Source: Rossellomorea marisflavi (lineage in GTDB: Bacteria; Bacillota; Bacilli; Bacillales; Bacillaceae_B). Taken from it: 64,000 bases of DNA. Shown here piece after piece: positions 55,034 to 64,000 of this stretch (position 1 is its first letter; each line of letters starts with the position of its first letter). The notes under the pieces were generated by a model. That model did not search any database, had not been told where the DNA came from, and saw only the letters and a list, made by a program, of their open reading frames with translations. The DNA is taken from NCBI RefSeq assembly GCF_022170785.1, contig NZ_CP081870.1, forward strand, positions 2,592,001 to 2,656,000, read 5' to 3'. The position numbers and the translations under genes were made by a program.

Positions 55034-56581
55034 TTACAGTGGGATGTTTCCGTGTTTCTTTTTGGGGCGGTCTTCTTTTTTGTTCCTCATCATGTCGAGG
55101 GCCTGGATGAGTTTGATCCGGGTTTCCCTTGGGTCGATGACGTCGTCGACCATGCCGCGGGATGCTGCAACGTACGGATTGGCAAATTTTTCACGGTATT
55201 CTTCGATCTTTTGTTCCCTGACTGCTTCGGGATTGTCGGATGATGCGATTTCCCGGGCAAAGATGACGTTCGCTGCCCCCTGTGGACCCATGACCGCGAT
55301 TTCCGCGTTTGGCCATGCAAATACGAGGTCTGCTCCGATGGATTTGGAGTTGAGTGCTACATAGGCTCCCCCGTATGCTTTTCGGAGGATGACGGTCATT
55401 TTTGGCACGGTTGCTTCGGAATAGGCATAGAGGATCTTGGCCCCATGTCGGATGATGCCGCCGTGCTCCTGTTTGATGCCAGGGAAGAAACCGGTCACGT
55501 CTTCGAAGGTGATGAGGGGGATATTAAAGGAATCACAGAATCGGATGAATCTCGATGCCTTATCAGATGAATCGATATCAAGTCCGCCTGCCATGACCTT
55601 CGGCTGATTGCATACAAGGCCGACGACTTCTCCCTTGATCCGTGCAAGACCGACGACGATGTTCTTGGCGAACTCTTTTTGAACCTCCATGAAGCTTCCT
55701 TCATCGACCACTTGATTGACGACCGTCCGCACGTCATACGGACGGATGGCATCGAACGGGATGATGTCGGTGAGATCCGGTCGATAATCATCTGATTCGC
55801 CTGAATCGATACGAGCTGGTCTCTCCTCATTGTTTTGTGGAAGATAGGTGAGTAATCTCCTGACGTCGCTCAGCACTTCTTCCTCGGTTTTGCCCCTGAA
55901 GTGGGCATTGCCGCTGATCGAGTTATGAACTTTTGCCCCTCCAAGATTCTCTGCGCTGATCTTTTCACCGGTCACGGTCTCGATCACCTTCGGGCCGGTG
56001 ATGAACATCTGACTCGTATCATCGACCATAAAGACAAAATCCGTGATGGCAGGGGAATACACCGCCCCTCCTGCACAAGGTCCCATGATGACGGAAATCT
56101 GAGGGATGACTCCCGAGTAGATGGCATTCCGGTAAAAGATGTGCCCGTAACCGTCGAGGGACACGACGCCCTCCTGGATCCGTGCTCCGCCAGAATCATT
56201 CAGTCCGATGAAGGGGGCTCCATTTTTAACAGCAAGATCCATTACATGGGAGATCTTTTGTGCATGCATTTCACCCAGGGCTCCCCCAAACACGGTGAAA
56301 TCCTGAGAAAACAGATAAATGGGCCGTCCATCCACCTTTCCATATCCAGTCACGACCCCGTCCCCCGGTCCTTTCATTCCTTCCAAACCGAAATCGATGC
56401 TTCTATGTTCAATGAAAGGGTTCAATTCCACAAAGGTTCCCTCATCAACGAGCAATTCGATCCGCTCACGTGCTGTCAGCTTTCCTTTGGCATGCTGCTT
56501 GTCAATCCGCTCATCTCCACCCCCAAGCTCCACTTCGCGCCTGCGCTCATATAGTTCGTCAATTTTCTCATAAATATCCAT
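55034..56581 (-). CDS. yqjD: Acyl-CoA carboxylase carboxyltransferase subunit, YqjD homologue
   Basis: A 515-residue biotin-dependent carboxyltransferase (propionyl-CoA carboxylase beta / methylmalonyl-CoA decarboxylase alpha type). CT-N half holds GGALGEMHAQKISHVMD and NDSGGARIQEGV; CT-C half holds DVTGFFPGIKQEHGGIIRHG and RKAYGGAYVALNSK. It interconverts propionyl-CoA and methylmalonyl-CoA together with biotin subunits that are not in this window. Its ATG shares a base with the mce stop (TAATG). Confidence 0.92.
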   Translation of the reverse strand: MDIYEKIDELYERRREVELGGGDERIDKQHAKGKLTARERIELLVDEGTFVELNPFIEHRSIDFGLEGMKGPGDGVVTGYGKVDGRPIYLFSQDFTVFGGALGEMHAQKISHVMDLAVKNGAPFIGLNDSGGARIQEGVVSLDGYGHIFYRNAIYSGVIPQISVIMGPCAGGAVYSPAITDFVFMVDDTSQMFITGPKVIETVTGEKISAENLGGAKVHNSISGNAHFRGKTEEEVLSDVRRLLTYLPQNNEERPARIDSGESDDYRPDLTDIIPFDAIRPYDVRTVVNQVVDEGSFMEVQKEFAKNIVVGLARIKGEVVGLVCNQPKVMAGGLDIDSSDKASRFIRFCDSFNIPLITFEDVTGFFPGIKQEHGGIIRHGAKILYAYSEATVPKMTVILRKAYGGAYVALNSKSIGADLVFAWPNAEIAVMGPQGAANVIFAREIASSDNPEAVREQKIEEYREKFANPYVAASRGMVDDVIDPRETRIKLIQALDMMRNKKEDRPKKKHGNIPL

Positions 56582-57000
56582 TATGTTGTCTCTCCCTTCG
56601 ATGCCTTTTTCTCACAGAGTTCATAGAGTACGCCTTTGGATGATTTCGGATGAAGGAATGCAACAGAAGCCCCTCCAGCACCCGTTTTCGGGTTTTCATC
56701 TATCATCCGGACGCCTTTTTCTTTAAGCTCCTGGATCCTCTCTTCGATTGTTTCTACAGAAAATGCTATATGGTGAAGCCCCTCTCCCCTTTTCTCAATA
56801 AATCCTGAGACAGGGCTTTGATCAGAAATAGGCTCCAATAGTTCAATCTTAAGATTGCCGGCATCGAGGAAAGCCACTTTCACCCCTTGATTGGCTACCT
56901 CCTCGACCTTTAAAAGCGGAATGCCCAGCACACCCTCGTAGAAAGGAAGTGCGTCTTCTATAGAGCGGACAGCCACTCCGATATGATCGACTTTCTTCAT
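56581..57000 (-). CDS. mce: Methylmalonyl-CoA epimerase
   Basis: A 139-residue VOC-fold enzyme, YqjC homologue. Metal residues: His in KVDHIGVAVRSIEDA, His in GLHHIAFSV, and Glu near LYELCEKKAS. Interconverts R- and S-methylmalonyl-CoA, linking the carboxylase to the mutase at the window end. Same operon as yqjD. A possible cre site lies about 80-95 bases before the start. Confidence 0.93.
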   Translation of the reverse strand: MKKVDHIGVAVRSIEDALPFYEGVLGIPLLKVEEVANQGVKVAFLDAGNLKIELLEPISDQSPVSGFIEKRGEGLHHIAFSVETIEERIQELKEKGVRMIDENPKTGAGGASVAFLHPKSSKGVLYELCEKKASKGETT

Positions 57001-57080
57001 TCTCTCATCCCCTTGTTGTCACTATCACCACTATCCTATTTCCATAAATGTTGTCGAAATTCCTCCTATAAGCACAAAAA

Positions 57081-57095
57081 AAGTAAACGTTTTCT
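57081..57095. promoter_or_regulatory. Possible CcpA (cre) site before mce-yqjD
   Basis: AAGTAAACGTTTTCT fits the cre pattern with one difference. It lies between divergent mce and the prli42-like gene. Confidence 0.45.
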
Positions 57096-57176
57096 CAACT
57101 CAGAATCCTTGTTATATTGAAGATTTCACGATAAAATGATGAGTAACTACGCGAACAGATTGGAGCGAACCATTAC

Positions 57177-57272
57177 ATGGGCAATAAGAAAATCCAACGA
57201 ATCATCGTATTCATCATGTTATTCGCCATGATCGCATCCACCATCATGGCCGGATTGACATTCCTGCTATAG
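57177..57272 (+). CDS. Prli42-like stressosome-associated micropeptide
   Basis: A 31-residue peptide: MGNKKIQRI, one hydrophobic helix (IVFIMLFAMIASTIMAGLTF), then LL. Length, basic N-terminus and the single helix match Prli42, which tethers the stressosome to the membrane in Listeria, and its Bacillus relatives. TTGGAG lies about 11 bases before the ATG. Followed at once by a strong terminator. Family call is from pattern recall and should be checked by search. Confidence 0.8.
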   Translation: MGNKKIQRIIVFIMLFAMIASTIMAGLTFLL

Positions 57273-57317
57273 CCATACAAAAAAGTCCGCTACGACGTAG
57301 CGGACTTTTTTGTATGG
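57273..57317. terminator. Bidirectional terminator with a 22-base perfect stem
   Basis: CCATACAAAAAAGTCCGCTACG and its exact complement flank a single central base. It ends both the micropeptide gene and yqjA; the yqjA stop codon lies inside it. Confidence 0.93.
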
Positions 57318-58279
57318 AAGGTTCGTGATTTCTTGATTCCTTTGAAGGAGCTTTTCAACTGCAGATATTCCTCCATTTCACGGACGAACTGATAGAGAGC
57401 GGCTCTCGTCTCAAATTCTTCGCGCGTCTTGGGAAGTTCCATCTGTTCGAATTCGACTTTCATATCATAGAGCATTTTCAAGTAAAAGAGAGCGGTGTTT
57501 CCGGGATGGATATGATCCCGCAGTTCTTCAAGGAAATCGGCGATCCGGTGGCCCTGTTCCACGGTTTGTGAAAGTGAAGCTGCAATGGGCAGGATCCGCT
57601 GAAGAATATAAAACTGCTTTTCCCTCATTTTAAAATACAGATAGTACAGATTTTCATGGCGCAGGAAGTGATTTTCCACGTCTTTGAATGCAAGGGTCTT
57701 CGCTTCCCTGAGAAGCTTCTCCGTTTCCGTGATTTCCTTCCCGTCCCATTTGCCATCATTCGTTTTAAGATAATTGATCATTTCACAAAAGATCTTATAA
57801 AAGTTCTCTTCGATCCGTTCTTGATATTCCACCAGCTTGGTTTCGACACTGGGCATATAGAGATTCATCAAAAGGGCAATGCCGATTCCCGTCAAAATGA
57901 TCCCGAGCTCATTTTCATACAACCCAAGGGAGACGCTCCCTGCGGAATATACGTGAAGGATGATGACGGAACTCGTTACGATTCCCTCAGAAATGTTGAG
58001 CGCAACGGTGATTGGAATGAAGATGAGGAGTACGAGTCCGATCACGGCAGGATGATAGGAGATCAACTCAAAGAGGGCACCTGACATAAGCATGGCGATG
58101 ACACATGCCAGAAATCGGCTCCAGGACGCATTGATGGATTTCTTCTTCGTATTCTGGATACAGAGGATCGTCAGGATCCCTGCGGATACGAAGTTGTCCA
58201 GGTGAAGCCACTGGGCCACGCTGATGGCAAGCGCTGTCCCTATACCGGTCTTTAGGGTGCGGTATCCAATTTTAAGCAT
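57290..58279 (-). CDS. yqjA: Aromatic-acid-exporter-like membrane protein, YqjA homologue
   Basis: About 329 residues from the ATG at 58279 (MLKIGYRTLKTGIG); an in-frame extension to 58348 has no clear ribosome site. Four to six membrane helices in the first 150 residues (LTILCIQNTKKKS, GIALLMNLYMPSVETKL), then a helical cytoplasmic domain with HPGNTALFYLK and KSSFKGIK. The last eight or so residues come from the terminator stem. Substrate unknown. Confidence 0.88.
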   Translation of the reverse strand: MLKIGYRTLKTGIGTALAISVAQWLHLDNFVSAGILTILCIQNTKKKSINASWSRFLACVIAMLMSGALFELISYHPAVIGLVLLIFIPITVALNISEGIVTSSVIILHVYSAGSVSLGLYENELGIILTGIGIALLMNLYMPSVETKLVEYQERIEENFYKIFCEMINYLKTNDGKWDGKEITETEKLLREAKTLAFKDVENHFLRHENLYYLYFKMREKQFYILQRILPIAASLSQTVEQGHRIADFLEELRDHIHPGNTALFYLKMLYDMKVEFEQMELPKTREEFETRAALYQFVREMEEYLQLKSSFKGIKKSRTFHTKKSATS

Positions 58280-58411
58280 AGGTATTTTCAATCTATATGT
58301 CACAACCTTTTCTATCGATTGATTTTGGCTTCTTATAGAATACCACATTTCAAGTCGGGCGATGCCCGATTCAAAACCTTAATTGAATTAGAAATAGTGT
58401 GACAGCCGCTC

Positions 58412-58446
58412 CAAAAGAAAAACGGAGCCGCTCAGGCAGCTCCGTT
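58412..58446 (-). terminator. Terminator of artPQM
   Basis: Minus strand ACGGAGC pairs with GCTCCGT, followed by TTTTCTTTT. Confidence 0.85.
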
Positions 58447-58452
58447 ATGGCG

Positions 58453-59169
58453 TCACAGTATTTTTTCAAGGAAGACCTTGCCCCTTGTGCTGGTTGGATT
58501 TGAAAAGAATTCTACAGGATTTCCTTCTTCCAGTATGATCCCGTCGTCCATGAATACGACCCGGTCCGCCACTTCCCTGGCAAATCCCATCTCATGAGTG
58601 ACGATCACCATCGTCATTCCGGAATGAGCGAGTGCTTTCATGACGTCGAGTACTTCTTTAACCATTTCAGGGTCCAGGGCAGAGGTGGGTTCATCGAAAA
58701 GCATCACTTTCGGCTCCATGGCCAGTGCCCTTGCAATGGCTACCCGCTGCTTCTGTCCGCCGGAAAGACGGTTGGGGTATTCATCACACTTCTCTTTCAA
58801 CCCCACTTTCGTCAGTAGTTCCATTCCTGCCTTGGCTGCCTGATCCTTTGAGACTCCCTTTACACGAACAGGTGCATACGTCACATTTTCAAGGACGGTC
58901 AAATGGGGGAAGAGGTGAAAGTGCTGGAACACCATCCCGACTTCCTGACGAACTTTCCCGATATTCTTTTTGCTCACCAGTTGTTCTTCAAAATGAATAT
59001 CACCGGATGTCGGCTCCTCAAGGAAATTAAGGCAGCGGAGAAGGGTTGATTTTCCCGATCCCGAGGGGCCGATTACGGCTACCACTTCCCCTTTCCCGAC
59101 GGAAAAGTCGATGCCCTTCAATACGTTTAATTGTCCAAAAGACTTATGGATGGATCTTCCCTTAATCAT
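58453..59169 (-). CDS. artM: Polar amino acid ABC transporter ATPase
   Basis: A 238-residue ATPase. Walker [14 protein letters not shown]-loop [11 protein letters not shown], signature [15 protein letters not shown], Walker [14 protein letters not shown], and the H-loop in [10 protein letters not shown]. Drives uptake with ArtQ and ArtP. Overlaps artQ by 8 bases. The arginine preference is inferred from the B. subtilis neighbourhood (yqiZ) and an ArgR-type site. Confidence 0.92.
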   Translation of the reverse strand: MIKGRSIHKSFGQLNVLKGIDFSVGKGEVVAVIGPSGSGKSTLLRCLNFLEEPTSGDIHFEEQLVSKKNIGKVRQEVGMVFQHFHLFPHLTVLENVTYAPVRVKGVSKDQAAKAGMELLTKVGLKEKCDEYPNRLSGGQKQRVAIARALAMEPKVMLFDEPTSALDPEMVKEVLDVMKALAHSGMTMVIVTHEMGFAREVADRVVFMDDGIILEEGNPVEFFSNPTSTRGKVFLEKIL

Positions 59170-59821
59170 TGCCTTTCAGTCTCCTTTCAATAAGCTTCCC
59201 GATGAATGTCAAGATGATGACGAGGACGTAGTAGATCAGCCCTGCGAACAGGAGAGGCTCGAAAAAGGAATATAGATCGCTCCCCACCATATACGAACGC
59301 CTCATGACATCTGCTGCACCGATCACCGTCACGATGGCCGATTCTTTCGTCAACGTGATGAACTCATTCACAAGTGCAGGCAGGATATTCTTGATCGCCT
59401 GAGGCAGGATGATGTCCATCATCATCCGCGGATAGGAAACACCAAGGGCCAGTGCCGCTTCTTTCTGACCCTTATCGACTGCATTGATACCAGCCCTGAT
59501 GATTTCAGAAATGTAGGCGGCTGAATTCAGTGAAAACGCCAGGATGGCCGCGACGGAGGCCTCGATCTGGGTTCCGAACAGCTGTGGAGATCCATAGAAG
59601 ATGATCATGAGCTGGAGGACAAGCGGCGTCCCGCGGAAAATGGACGTGTATAAGTCCGCCAGAATGATAAGCGGTTTGATCCGGCTGATTTTCAATAGGG
59701 CCAAGAGGATCCCGAATAAGAAACCAAGAACCGCGGCGATGGCGACAATTTTCAATGTAACCTTCAACCCTTCAAGAATGAAAGGAATGGAAGGCGTGAG
59801 CTGTGCGAAATCTAGTGGCAT
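59162..59821 (-). CDS. artQ: Polar amino acid ABC transporter permease
   Basis: A 219-residue permease with about five membrane helices. HisMQ-type segments: [38 protein letters not shown] and the EAA loop before [16 protein letters not shown]. Makes the channel for the ArtP-bound amino acid. Operon artP-artQ-artM; artQ follows artP by 48 bases. Confidence 0.93.
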   Translation of the reverse strand: MPLDFAQLTPSIPFILEGLKVTLKIVAIAAVLGFLFGILLALLKISRIKPLIILADLYTSIFRGTPLVLQLMIIFYGSPQLFGTQIEASVAAILAFSLNSAAYISEIIRAGINAVDKGQKEAALALGVSYPRMMMDIILPQAIKNILPALVNEFITLTKESAIVTVIGAADVMRRSYMVGSDLYSFFEPLLFAGLIYYVLVIILTFIGKLIERRLKGND

Positions 59822-59869
59822 GCTATCTCCTCCAAGTAACCGGGGAAGGGAATCCCCTTCCCTTCAACC

Positions 59870-60646
59870 TTATTCTTCGTTGTCGAACCATTTTTCGGCA
59901 AGCTTATCGAGCTCTCCGCTGTCTTTCAATTTTTTCAATTCATCATTGAATTCTTTCGTAAGCTTACTTTCTTTCGGGAAGGCGATGGCGTATCCTGACT
60001 CTTCCTCATCCACAGGCATGGTCACACCTTGGAGACTGTCTTCTTTATCAAGGTATCCTTTTGCCACCGTATTCTCGATGATCAAGGCATCGAAACGGCC
60101 ATTTTGCAGATCCTGGATGAGCTCTGGAATCCGGTCCCTGCTTTCGACCTTTACATCCATGCTTTCGGCAAGTGACTTCGCTGCATCTTCCTGGATCGAT
60201 CCAAGCTGTACACCTACTGTCTTCCCGTCAAGATCCTTTTCCGATTTGATTCCACTTTCTTTCGTCGAAATGATCATATCTTCGGCAGTATAATATACAT
60301 CACTGAAATCAACGTTTTTTTTACGCTCCGGTTTGACACTCATGGCAGACATAACGAAATCCACCTGTTTCGTCTTCAAGGCAGTGATCAGACCGCTGAA
60401 TTCCATGTCCTTGAATTCCACTTCATAACCAAGCTCGTCTGCAATCATATTCGCTACATCAATATCGTACCCTACGATTTTGGAGCTGTTGGCCGTATCA
60501 ACAAATTCAAACGGTTTATAATCTGCCGAAGTCCCCATCACGAGTTTCTTCGGATCTCCTGTTGTAGTCTCGTCTTTGTTCGTCCCGCATGCCGCCAAAG
60601 AGAAAGTCAGTGCGACAGCCGCTGCAGATAGTAATATCTTTTTCAT
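59870..60646 (-). CDS. artP: Amino acid ABC transporter substrate-binding lipoprotein
   Basis: A 258-residue SBP_bac_3 protein. Signal peptide with lipobox LAAC (Cys20). Ligand-contact strands: KPFEFVDTANSSKIVGYDID and DFVMSAMSVKPERKKNVDFS, and VGVQLGSIQEDAAK. Binds the amino acid outside the membrane. First gene of the operon, behind a SigA promoter and an ArgR-like box. Arginine is the likeliest ligand; other basic amino acids remain possible. Confidence 0.92.
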   Translation of the reverse strand: MKKILLSAAAVALTFSLAACGTNKDETTTGDPKKLVMGTSADYKPFEFVDTANSSKIVGYDIDVANMIADELGYEVEFKDMEFSGLITALKTKQVDFVMSAMSVKPERKKNVDFSDVYYTAEDMIISTKESGIKSEKDLDGKTVGVQLGSIQEDAAKSLAESMDVKVESRDRIPELIQDLQNGRFDALIIENTVAKGYLDKEDSLQGVTMPVDEEESGYAIAFPKESKLTKEFNDELKKLKDSGELDKLAEKWFDNEE

Positions 60647-60683
60647 GTGTTATGCCCCCTGTATTTGAATATTTATAAGTGAT

Positions 60684-60701
60684 AATGAATAATTATTGCA
60701 T
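60684..60701 (-). promoter_or_regulatory. Possible ArgR/AhrC box of artPQM
   Basis: AATGAATAATTATTGCAT has a perfect TGAAT half and AT-rich centre of the ARG box, with the other half imperfect. It lies over the probable transcription start. Confidence 0.55.
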
Positions 60702-60707
60702 AAAAGT

Positions 60708-60735
60708 ATTTTAGCAAATTACGAGCGTTATGCAA
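60708..60735 (-). promoter_or_regulatory. Probable SigA promoter of artPQM
   Basis: Minus strand TTGCAT, 16 bases, TAAAAT, just upstream of the ArgR-like box. Confidence 0.6.
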
Positions 60736-60786
60736 GACTATTTTCACATATTTTAAGAAGTTTGTATATTCTGATATTTAACTTCT

Positions 60787-60818
60787 TAAAAAATCCCCAT
60801 CTTTCTAGATGGGGATTT
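60787..60818 (-). terminator. Terminator of brxB
   Basis: Minus strand AAATCCCCATCT pairs with AGATGGGGATTT around a 4-base loop, then more T. Confidence 0.93.
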
Positions 60819-60821
60819 CGC

Positions 60822-61259
60822 TTATACTTCTTCGCAATATTCGTCAAAGTACGACTGCAGTTTCGAAACGACCGACATTGGATCATGTCCTTCAATTTCA
60901 TGACGCTCTACCATCTTGAGGATCTGACCATCCTTCAGCAGAGCAAATGATGGAGAGGAAGGTGGGTATCCTGTGAAATAACTGCGGGCTTTCGCTGTTG
61001 CTTCCTTATCCTGACCGGCAAATACCGTAACGAGTCGATCCGGGCGTTTATCATAATGGATGGAATGGGCCGCAGCCGGACGAGCAATCCCTCCCGCACA
61101 ACCGCAAACAGAGTTCACCATTACGAGGGTGGTGCCTTTTGATGTGAGGGCCTGATCGACATCCTCTTCGGTTGTCAGCTGTGAATAGCCTGCCATTTCG
61201 ATTTCCTGGCGTGCCTGCCGGACAACATCATTCATAAGTAAATTAAAATCTATATCCAT
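60822..61259 (-). CDS. brxB: Bacilliredoxin BrxB (YqiW)
   Basis: A 145-residue BrxA/BrxB protein. The CGC motif in [15 protein letters not shown] is the active site that removes bacillithiol from oxidised proteins. The other family stretch [15 protein letters not shown] is present. Ribosome site GGAGAG 6 bases before the ATG. Single gene with its own terminator, between meaB and artP as in related genomes. Confidence 0.94.
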   Translation of the reverse strand: MDIDFNLLMNDVVRQARQEIEMAGYSQLTTEEDVDQALTSKGTTLVMVNSVCGCAGGIARPAAAHSIHYDKRPDRLVTVFAGQDKEATAKARSYFTGYPPSSPSFALLKDGQILKMVERHEIEGHDPMSVVSKLQSYFDEYCEEV

Positions 61260-61329
61260 GTGGATCTCTCCTTTTCCTTTTCAGCATATCCTTATCATAC
61301 CAATGAACCTACTGTGGTTTCAATAAAAT

Positions 61330-62358
61330 TCACCTGATCCCGCTCTTATACAGAGTCAATAGTTCTTCAATCGCCTTTGTCGTCGTTGTCTCCGAATGTT
61401 TCAGCCTCTCTTCCATCAGGGGGAGCGCTTCCTTGATCTTCTCATTGAACAGAAAGTCTGTCAAAACCCGCTCTTTCAGCATGGTATGGAACCATTCTTC
61501 TTTTTGCTTTTCCCTCCTGCTGTCAAAGACGAGTGACTTCTTCATCTTTTGTTCGAACGTACGGATCAGCTGCCAGAGTTCGCTCAGCCCCTCCTTTTTC
61601 AGGGCGGAACACGTGTGTGCGCCTGGAGTCCACCCTTTTGTGGCAGGCGTAAGAAAATGCAGGATCTGATTCAATTCTTTTTTCGTCTTCTCTGCAAGAG
61701 AGCGATTCTCTCCGTCTGCCTTGTTCACGACGATGGCATCGGCGAGTTCCATGATTCCCTTTTTCATCCCCTGAAGCTCATCACCAGCGCCCGTAATGAC
61801 AAGAAGCATGAAAAAGTCCACCATTTGCCGGACAAGCACTTCACTTTGTCCGACGCCCACGGTTTCAATCAGGATGACTTCATACCCAGCTGCTTCACAC
61901 AGAAGGAGCGTCTCATTCGTCCGACGGTGGACGCCCCCGAGGGTTCCGGCCGTCGGGGATGGCCGGACGAAGGCCAGGGGATTTTTTGAGAGGAGCTCCA
62001 TACGGGTCTTATCCCCAAGTATGCTGCCCCCGCTTAAAGACGAGCTCGGATCGATGGCAAGGACCGCCACCTTCATCCCTTCCTCGCACAACATCTCTCC
62101 CAATTGCTCGATGAATGTGCTTTTTCCTGCGCCGGGTACGCCCGTGATACCGATCCGTAACGAATGGCCCGTATACTCGAGCAACTCCTGCAATAGCTGT
62201 TGACCTACCGCATAATGCTTAGGGGAACTGCTCTCGATGAGGGTGATGCCCCTGGCAAGGGAGGCCCTGTTCCCTTGAAGGATGCCTTCTTTCATCTCCT
62301 CGATTGGGATCGGCGCAACCTGTTTCTTGACGAACTTCTTTTTAGAAGGTGCCATCAC
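61330..62358 (-). CDS. meaB: Methylmalonyl-CoA mutase-associated GTPase MeaB
   Basis: A 342-residue G3E GTPase. Walker [13 protein letters not shown], switch block [18 protein letters not shown], the ETVGVGQSE motif, and base-specificity NKADG. Protects and reloads the B12 cofactor of methylmalonyl-CoA mutase. Overlaps the mutase gene by 4 bases, so the two are translated together. Confidence 0.95.
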   Translation of the reverse strand: MMAPSKKKFVKKQVAPIPIEEMKEGILQGNRASLARGITLIESSSPKHYAVGQQLLQELLEYTGHSLRIGITGVPGAGKSTFIEQLGEMLCEEGMKVAVLAIDPSSSLSGGSILGDKTRMELLSKNPLAFVRPSPTAGTLGGVHRRTNETLLLCEAAGYEVILIETVGVGQSEVLVRQMVDFFMLLVITGAGDELQGMKKGIMELADAIVVNKADGENRSLAEKTKKELNQILHFLTPATKGWTPGAHTCSALKKEGLSELWQLIRTFEQKMKKSLVFDSRREKQKEEWFHTMLKERVLTDFLFNEKIKEALPLMEERLKHSETTTTKAIEELLTLYKSGIR

Positions 62359-64000
62359 TCCACCACTTCCTCGTATCCGAGAACACGGTAGATCTCTTTG
62401 ATTACTTTTTGAGCGGCCACAGGGATGATGGTGCCCGGTCCGAAAACAGCGGATGCCCCGTTGGATAGAAGGAATTCATAATCCTTCGCGGGAATAACCC
62501 CGCCGATCACCACCAGGATGTCCTCCCTTCCAAGTGCCTTCAGCTCTTTCACGAGCTCGGGAAGGAGCGTTTTATGGCCGGCTGCGAGGGAGCTGAATCC
62601 GACCACATGGACATCATTCTCCACAGCTTGAAGCGCCGTTTCTTCGGGAGTCTGGAACAGGGGGCCGATGTCTACATCGAAGCCGAGATCGGCAAAAGCC
62701 GTGGCAATGACCTTGGCTCCCCTGTCATGCCCATCCTGTCCCATCTTCGCGATGAGGATACGGGGTCTCCTTCCTTCATTTTCAAGGAATTCCTCTGCCA
62801 TCCCCTGCACTTCGAAGATCTCCTGTTCATTGGAGAAATTGGAGCTGTATACCCCGCTGATGCTCCGGATCGTGGCTTTATGCCGGCCGCATGCCCTTTC
62901 TACAGCATCTGATATTTCTCCAAGCGTCGCTCTTGCACGTGCGGCTGCCACCGCACGGTCAAGAAGGTTTCCGTTCCCGGAAGCTGCTGTTTCAAAGAGA
63001 TCATGGAGTGCCTTTTGAACCACTCCCTCATCTCGGGTTTCTTTTAGCTGTCGGATTCTCTCCACCTGTTTCAGCCTGACCGCCGTGTTATCGATATCAA
63101 GGGTATCAATCGGATCCTCATGATCGAGTCTGTACCGGTTGACCCCGATGATGGCTTCTTCTCCGGAGTCGATCATTGCCTGCCGCCGAGCAGCTGCTTC
63201 TTCGATCTTCATTTTCGGGAGGCCCGTTTCAATGGCTTTGGTCATCCCTCCCAGTTCTTCGATCTCCTCAATATGTTCCCATGCCCGCTCCATGAGTTCA
63301 CGGGTAAGGGATTCCACATAATAGGAACCTGCCCATGGATCGATGACTTTGGTGATTCCCGTTTCCTCCTGGAGGTAGAGCTGGGTATTCCGGGCAATCC
63401 GCGCCGAGAAATCAGTCGGCAGTGCAATGGCTTCGTCCAGTGCATTCGTATGGAGCGATTGCGTATGTCCCATGGCGGCGGCATGGGCTTCGAGAAGGGT
63501 CCGTGTGACATTATTGAACGGATCCTGCTCGGTCAGACTCCATCCGGAGGTCTGGGAATGGGTACGAAGGGCGAGAGATTTTGGGTTGGCCGGTTCAAAT
63601 GTTTTCATCATCTTAGCCCATATTCGCCTGGCTGCCCTCATCTTTGCGACTTCCATGAAGTAGTTCATCCCGATCGCCCAGAAGAAGGATAACCTCGGTG
63701 CGAATGAATCGATTCCAATGCCTGCCTTCAACCCTGTTCGCACATAGTCAAGGCCATCTGCCAGGGTGTAGGCAAGCTCGATATCCGCCGGTGCACCCGC
63801 CTCCTGCATATGATAGCCCGAGATGCTGATGCTGTTGAACTTCGGCATATGGGTGGCTGTATAATCAAAAATATCCGCAATGATTTTCATCGACATTTCG
63901 GGAGGATAGATATACGTATTCCTGACCATATATTCTTTCAAAATATCATTCTGAATTGTTCCGGAAAGCTTCTCCCTGCTTACCCCCTGCTCTTCAGCTG
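62355..64000 (-). CDS. mutB: Methylmalonyl-CoA mutase large subunit, 5' end outside the window
   Basis: 548 codons are visible; the N-terminus lies past base 64000. The frame stays open through the window edge ([20 protein letters not shown]), so the ATG at 63941 is internal. TIM-barrel part with [19 protein letters not shown] and [10 protein letters not shown]; the C-terminal B12 domain has [14 protein letters not shown], whose His binds cobalt. Makes succinyl-CoA from methylmalonyl-CoA. Confidence 0.96.
   Translation of the reverse strand, partial: AEEQGVSREKLSGTIQNDILKEYMVRNTYIYPPEMSMKIIADIFDYTATHMPKFNSISISGYHMQEAGAPADIELAYTLADGLDYVRTGLKAGIGIDSFAPRLSFFWAIGMNYFMEVAKMRAARRIWAKMMKTFEPANPKSLALRTHSQTSGWSLTEQDPFNNVTRTLLEAHAAAMGHTQSLHTNALDEAIALPTDFSARIARNTQLYLQEETGITKVIDPWAGSYYVESLTRELMERAWEHIEEIEELGGMTKAIETGLPKMKIEEAAARRQAMIDSGEEAIIGVNRYRLDHEDPIDTLDIDNTAVRLKQVERIRQLKETRDEGVVQKALHDLFETAASGNGNLLDRAVAAARARATLGEISDAVERACGRHKATIRSISGVYSSNFSNEQEIFEVQGMAEEFLENEGRRPRILIAKMGQDGHDRGAKVIATAFADLGFDVDIGPLFQTPEETALQAVENDVHVVGFSSLAAGHKTLLPELVKELKALGREDILVVIGGVIPAKDYEFLLSNGASAVFGPGTIIPVAAQKVIKEIYRVLGYEEVVE

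Noticed and set aside
58280..58348. N-terminal extension of YqjA
   Set aside because: No ribosome site and not present in the homologue; the start at 58279 matches the family.

Overview
The window is a stretch of chromosome from a spore-forming, Gram-positive member of the Bacillaceae (Bacillus sensu lato). Three things point there: the complete spoIIA/sigF and partial spoVA sporulation loci, the Firmicutes regulatory RNAs (an FMN riboswitch and a T-box), and gene order that follows the Bacillus subtilis ypaA-sigX-res-spm-scp-lysA-spoVA-spoIIA-xerD-fur-yqk-yqj-yqi segment almost throughout. Rossellomorea or a related marine/soil lineage would fit, but I cannot fix the genus from sequence alone. 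I saw no rRNA, tRNA, prophage, insertion sequence or CRISPR array.

Region by region. 1-0.5 kb: 5' part of the riboflavin transporter gene ribU with its FMN riboswitch. 0.5-2 kb: a LysM/M23 endopeptidase, then a gene-free stretch of dispersed repeats. 2-10 kb: sigX-rsiX (ECF sigma factor and anti-sigma) and resABC/resDE (cytochrome c maturation and the two-component system for low oxygen). 10-16 kb: rluB, spmA-spmB, dacB, scpA-scpB, ypuF and a ribT separated from any rib operon. 16-24 kb: lysA, a spoVA operon that lacks spoVAC-AD-AEb, the spoIIA operon and dacF. 24-31 kb: nucleoside salvage (deoB, punA, pdp), xerD, yqzK, fur, spoIIM, nudF and a small mciZ-like gene. 31-39 kb: yqkF/yqkE, a ketone-body module (CoA transferase, thiolase, HMG-CoA lyase), and the three-gene operon yqkD/kinase/HAD phosphatase. 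39-54 kb: an SOS-type uvrX-yolD pair, DUF402 and lipoprotein genes, yqjQ/yqjP homologues, proI behind a proline T-box, namA, rnz, zwf, a cyclase, dinB, a CheW-like gene and yqjE. 54.6-64 kb: acyl-CoA carboxyltransferase, methylmalonyl-CoA epimerase, a Prli42-like micropeptide, yqjA, an arginine-type ABC transporter, brxB, meaB and the start-truncated methylmalonyl-CoA mutase.

The genes fall into a few working groups. The sporulation group covers forespore sigma control, spore cortex, dipicolinate uptake and the FtsZ inhibitor MciZ. The respiration group is res. The carbon group covers acetoacetate/HMG-CoA and propionate/methylmalonate, each next to a possible CcpA (cre) site. The DNA damage-tolerance group has two Y-family polymerases. 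No wholly new system is evident. The most notable items are the three-gene gap in spoVA, a family of roughly 120-bp structured repeats in three intergenic places with changes that keep base pairing, two micropeptide genes that are easily missed (mciZ and prli42), and a terminator stem that also encodes the end of YqjA.
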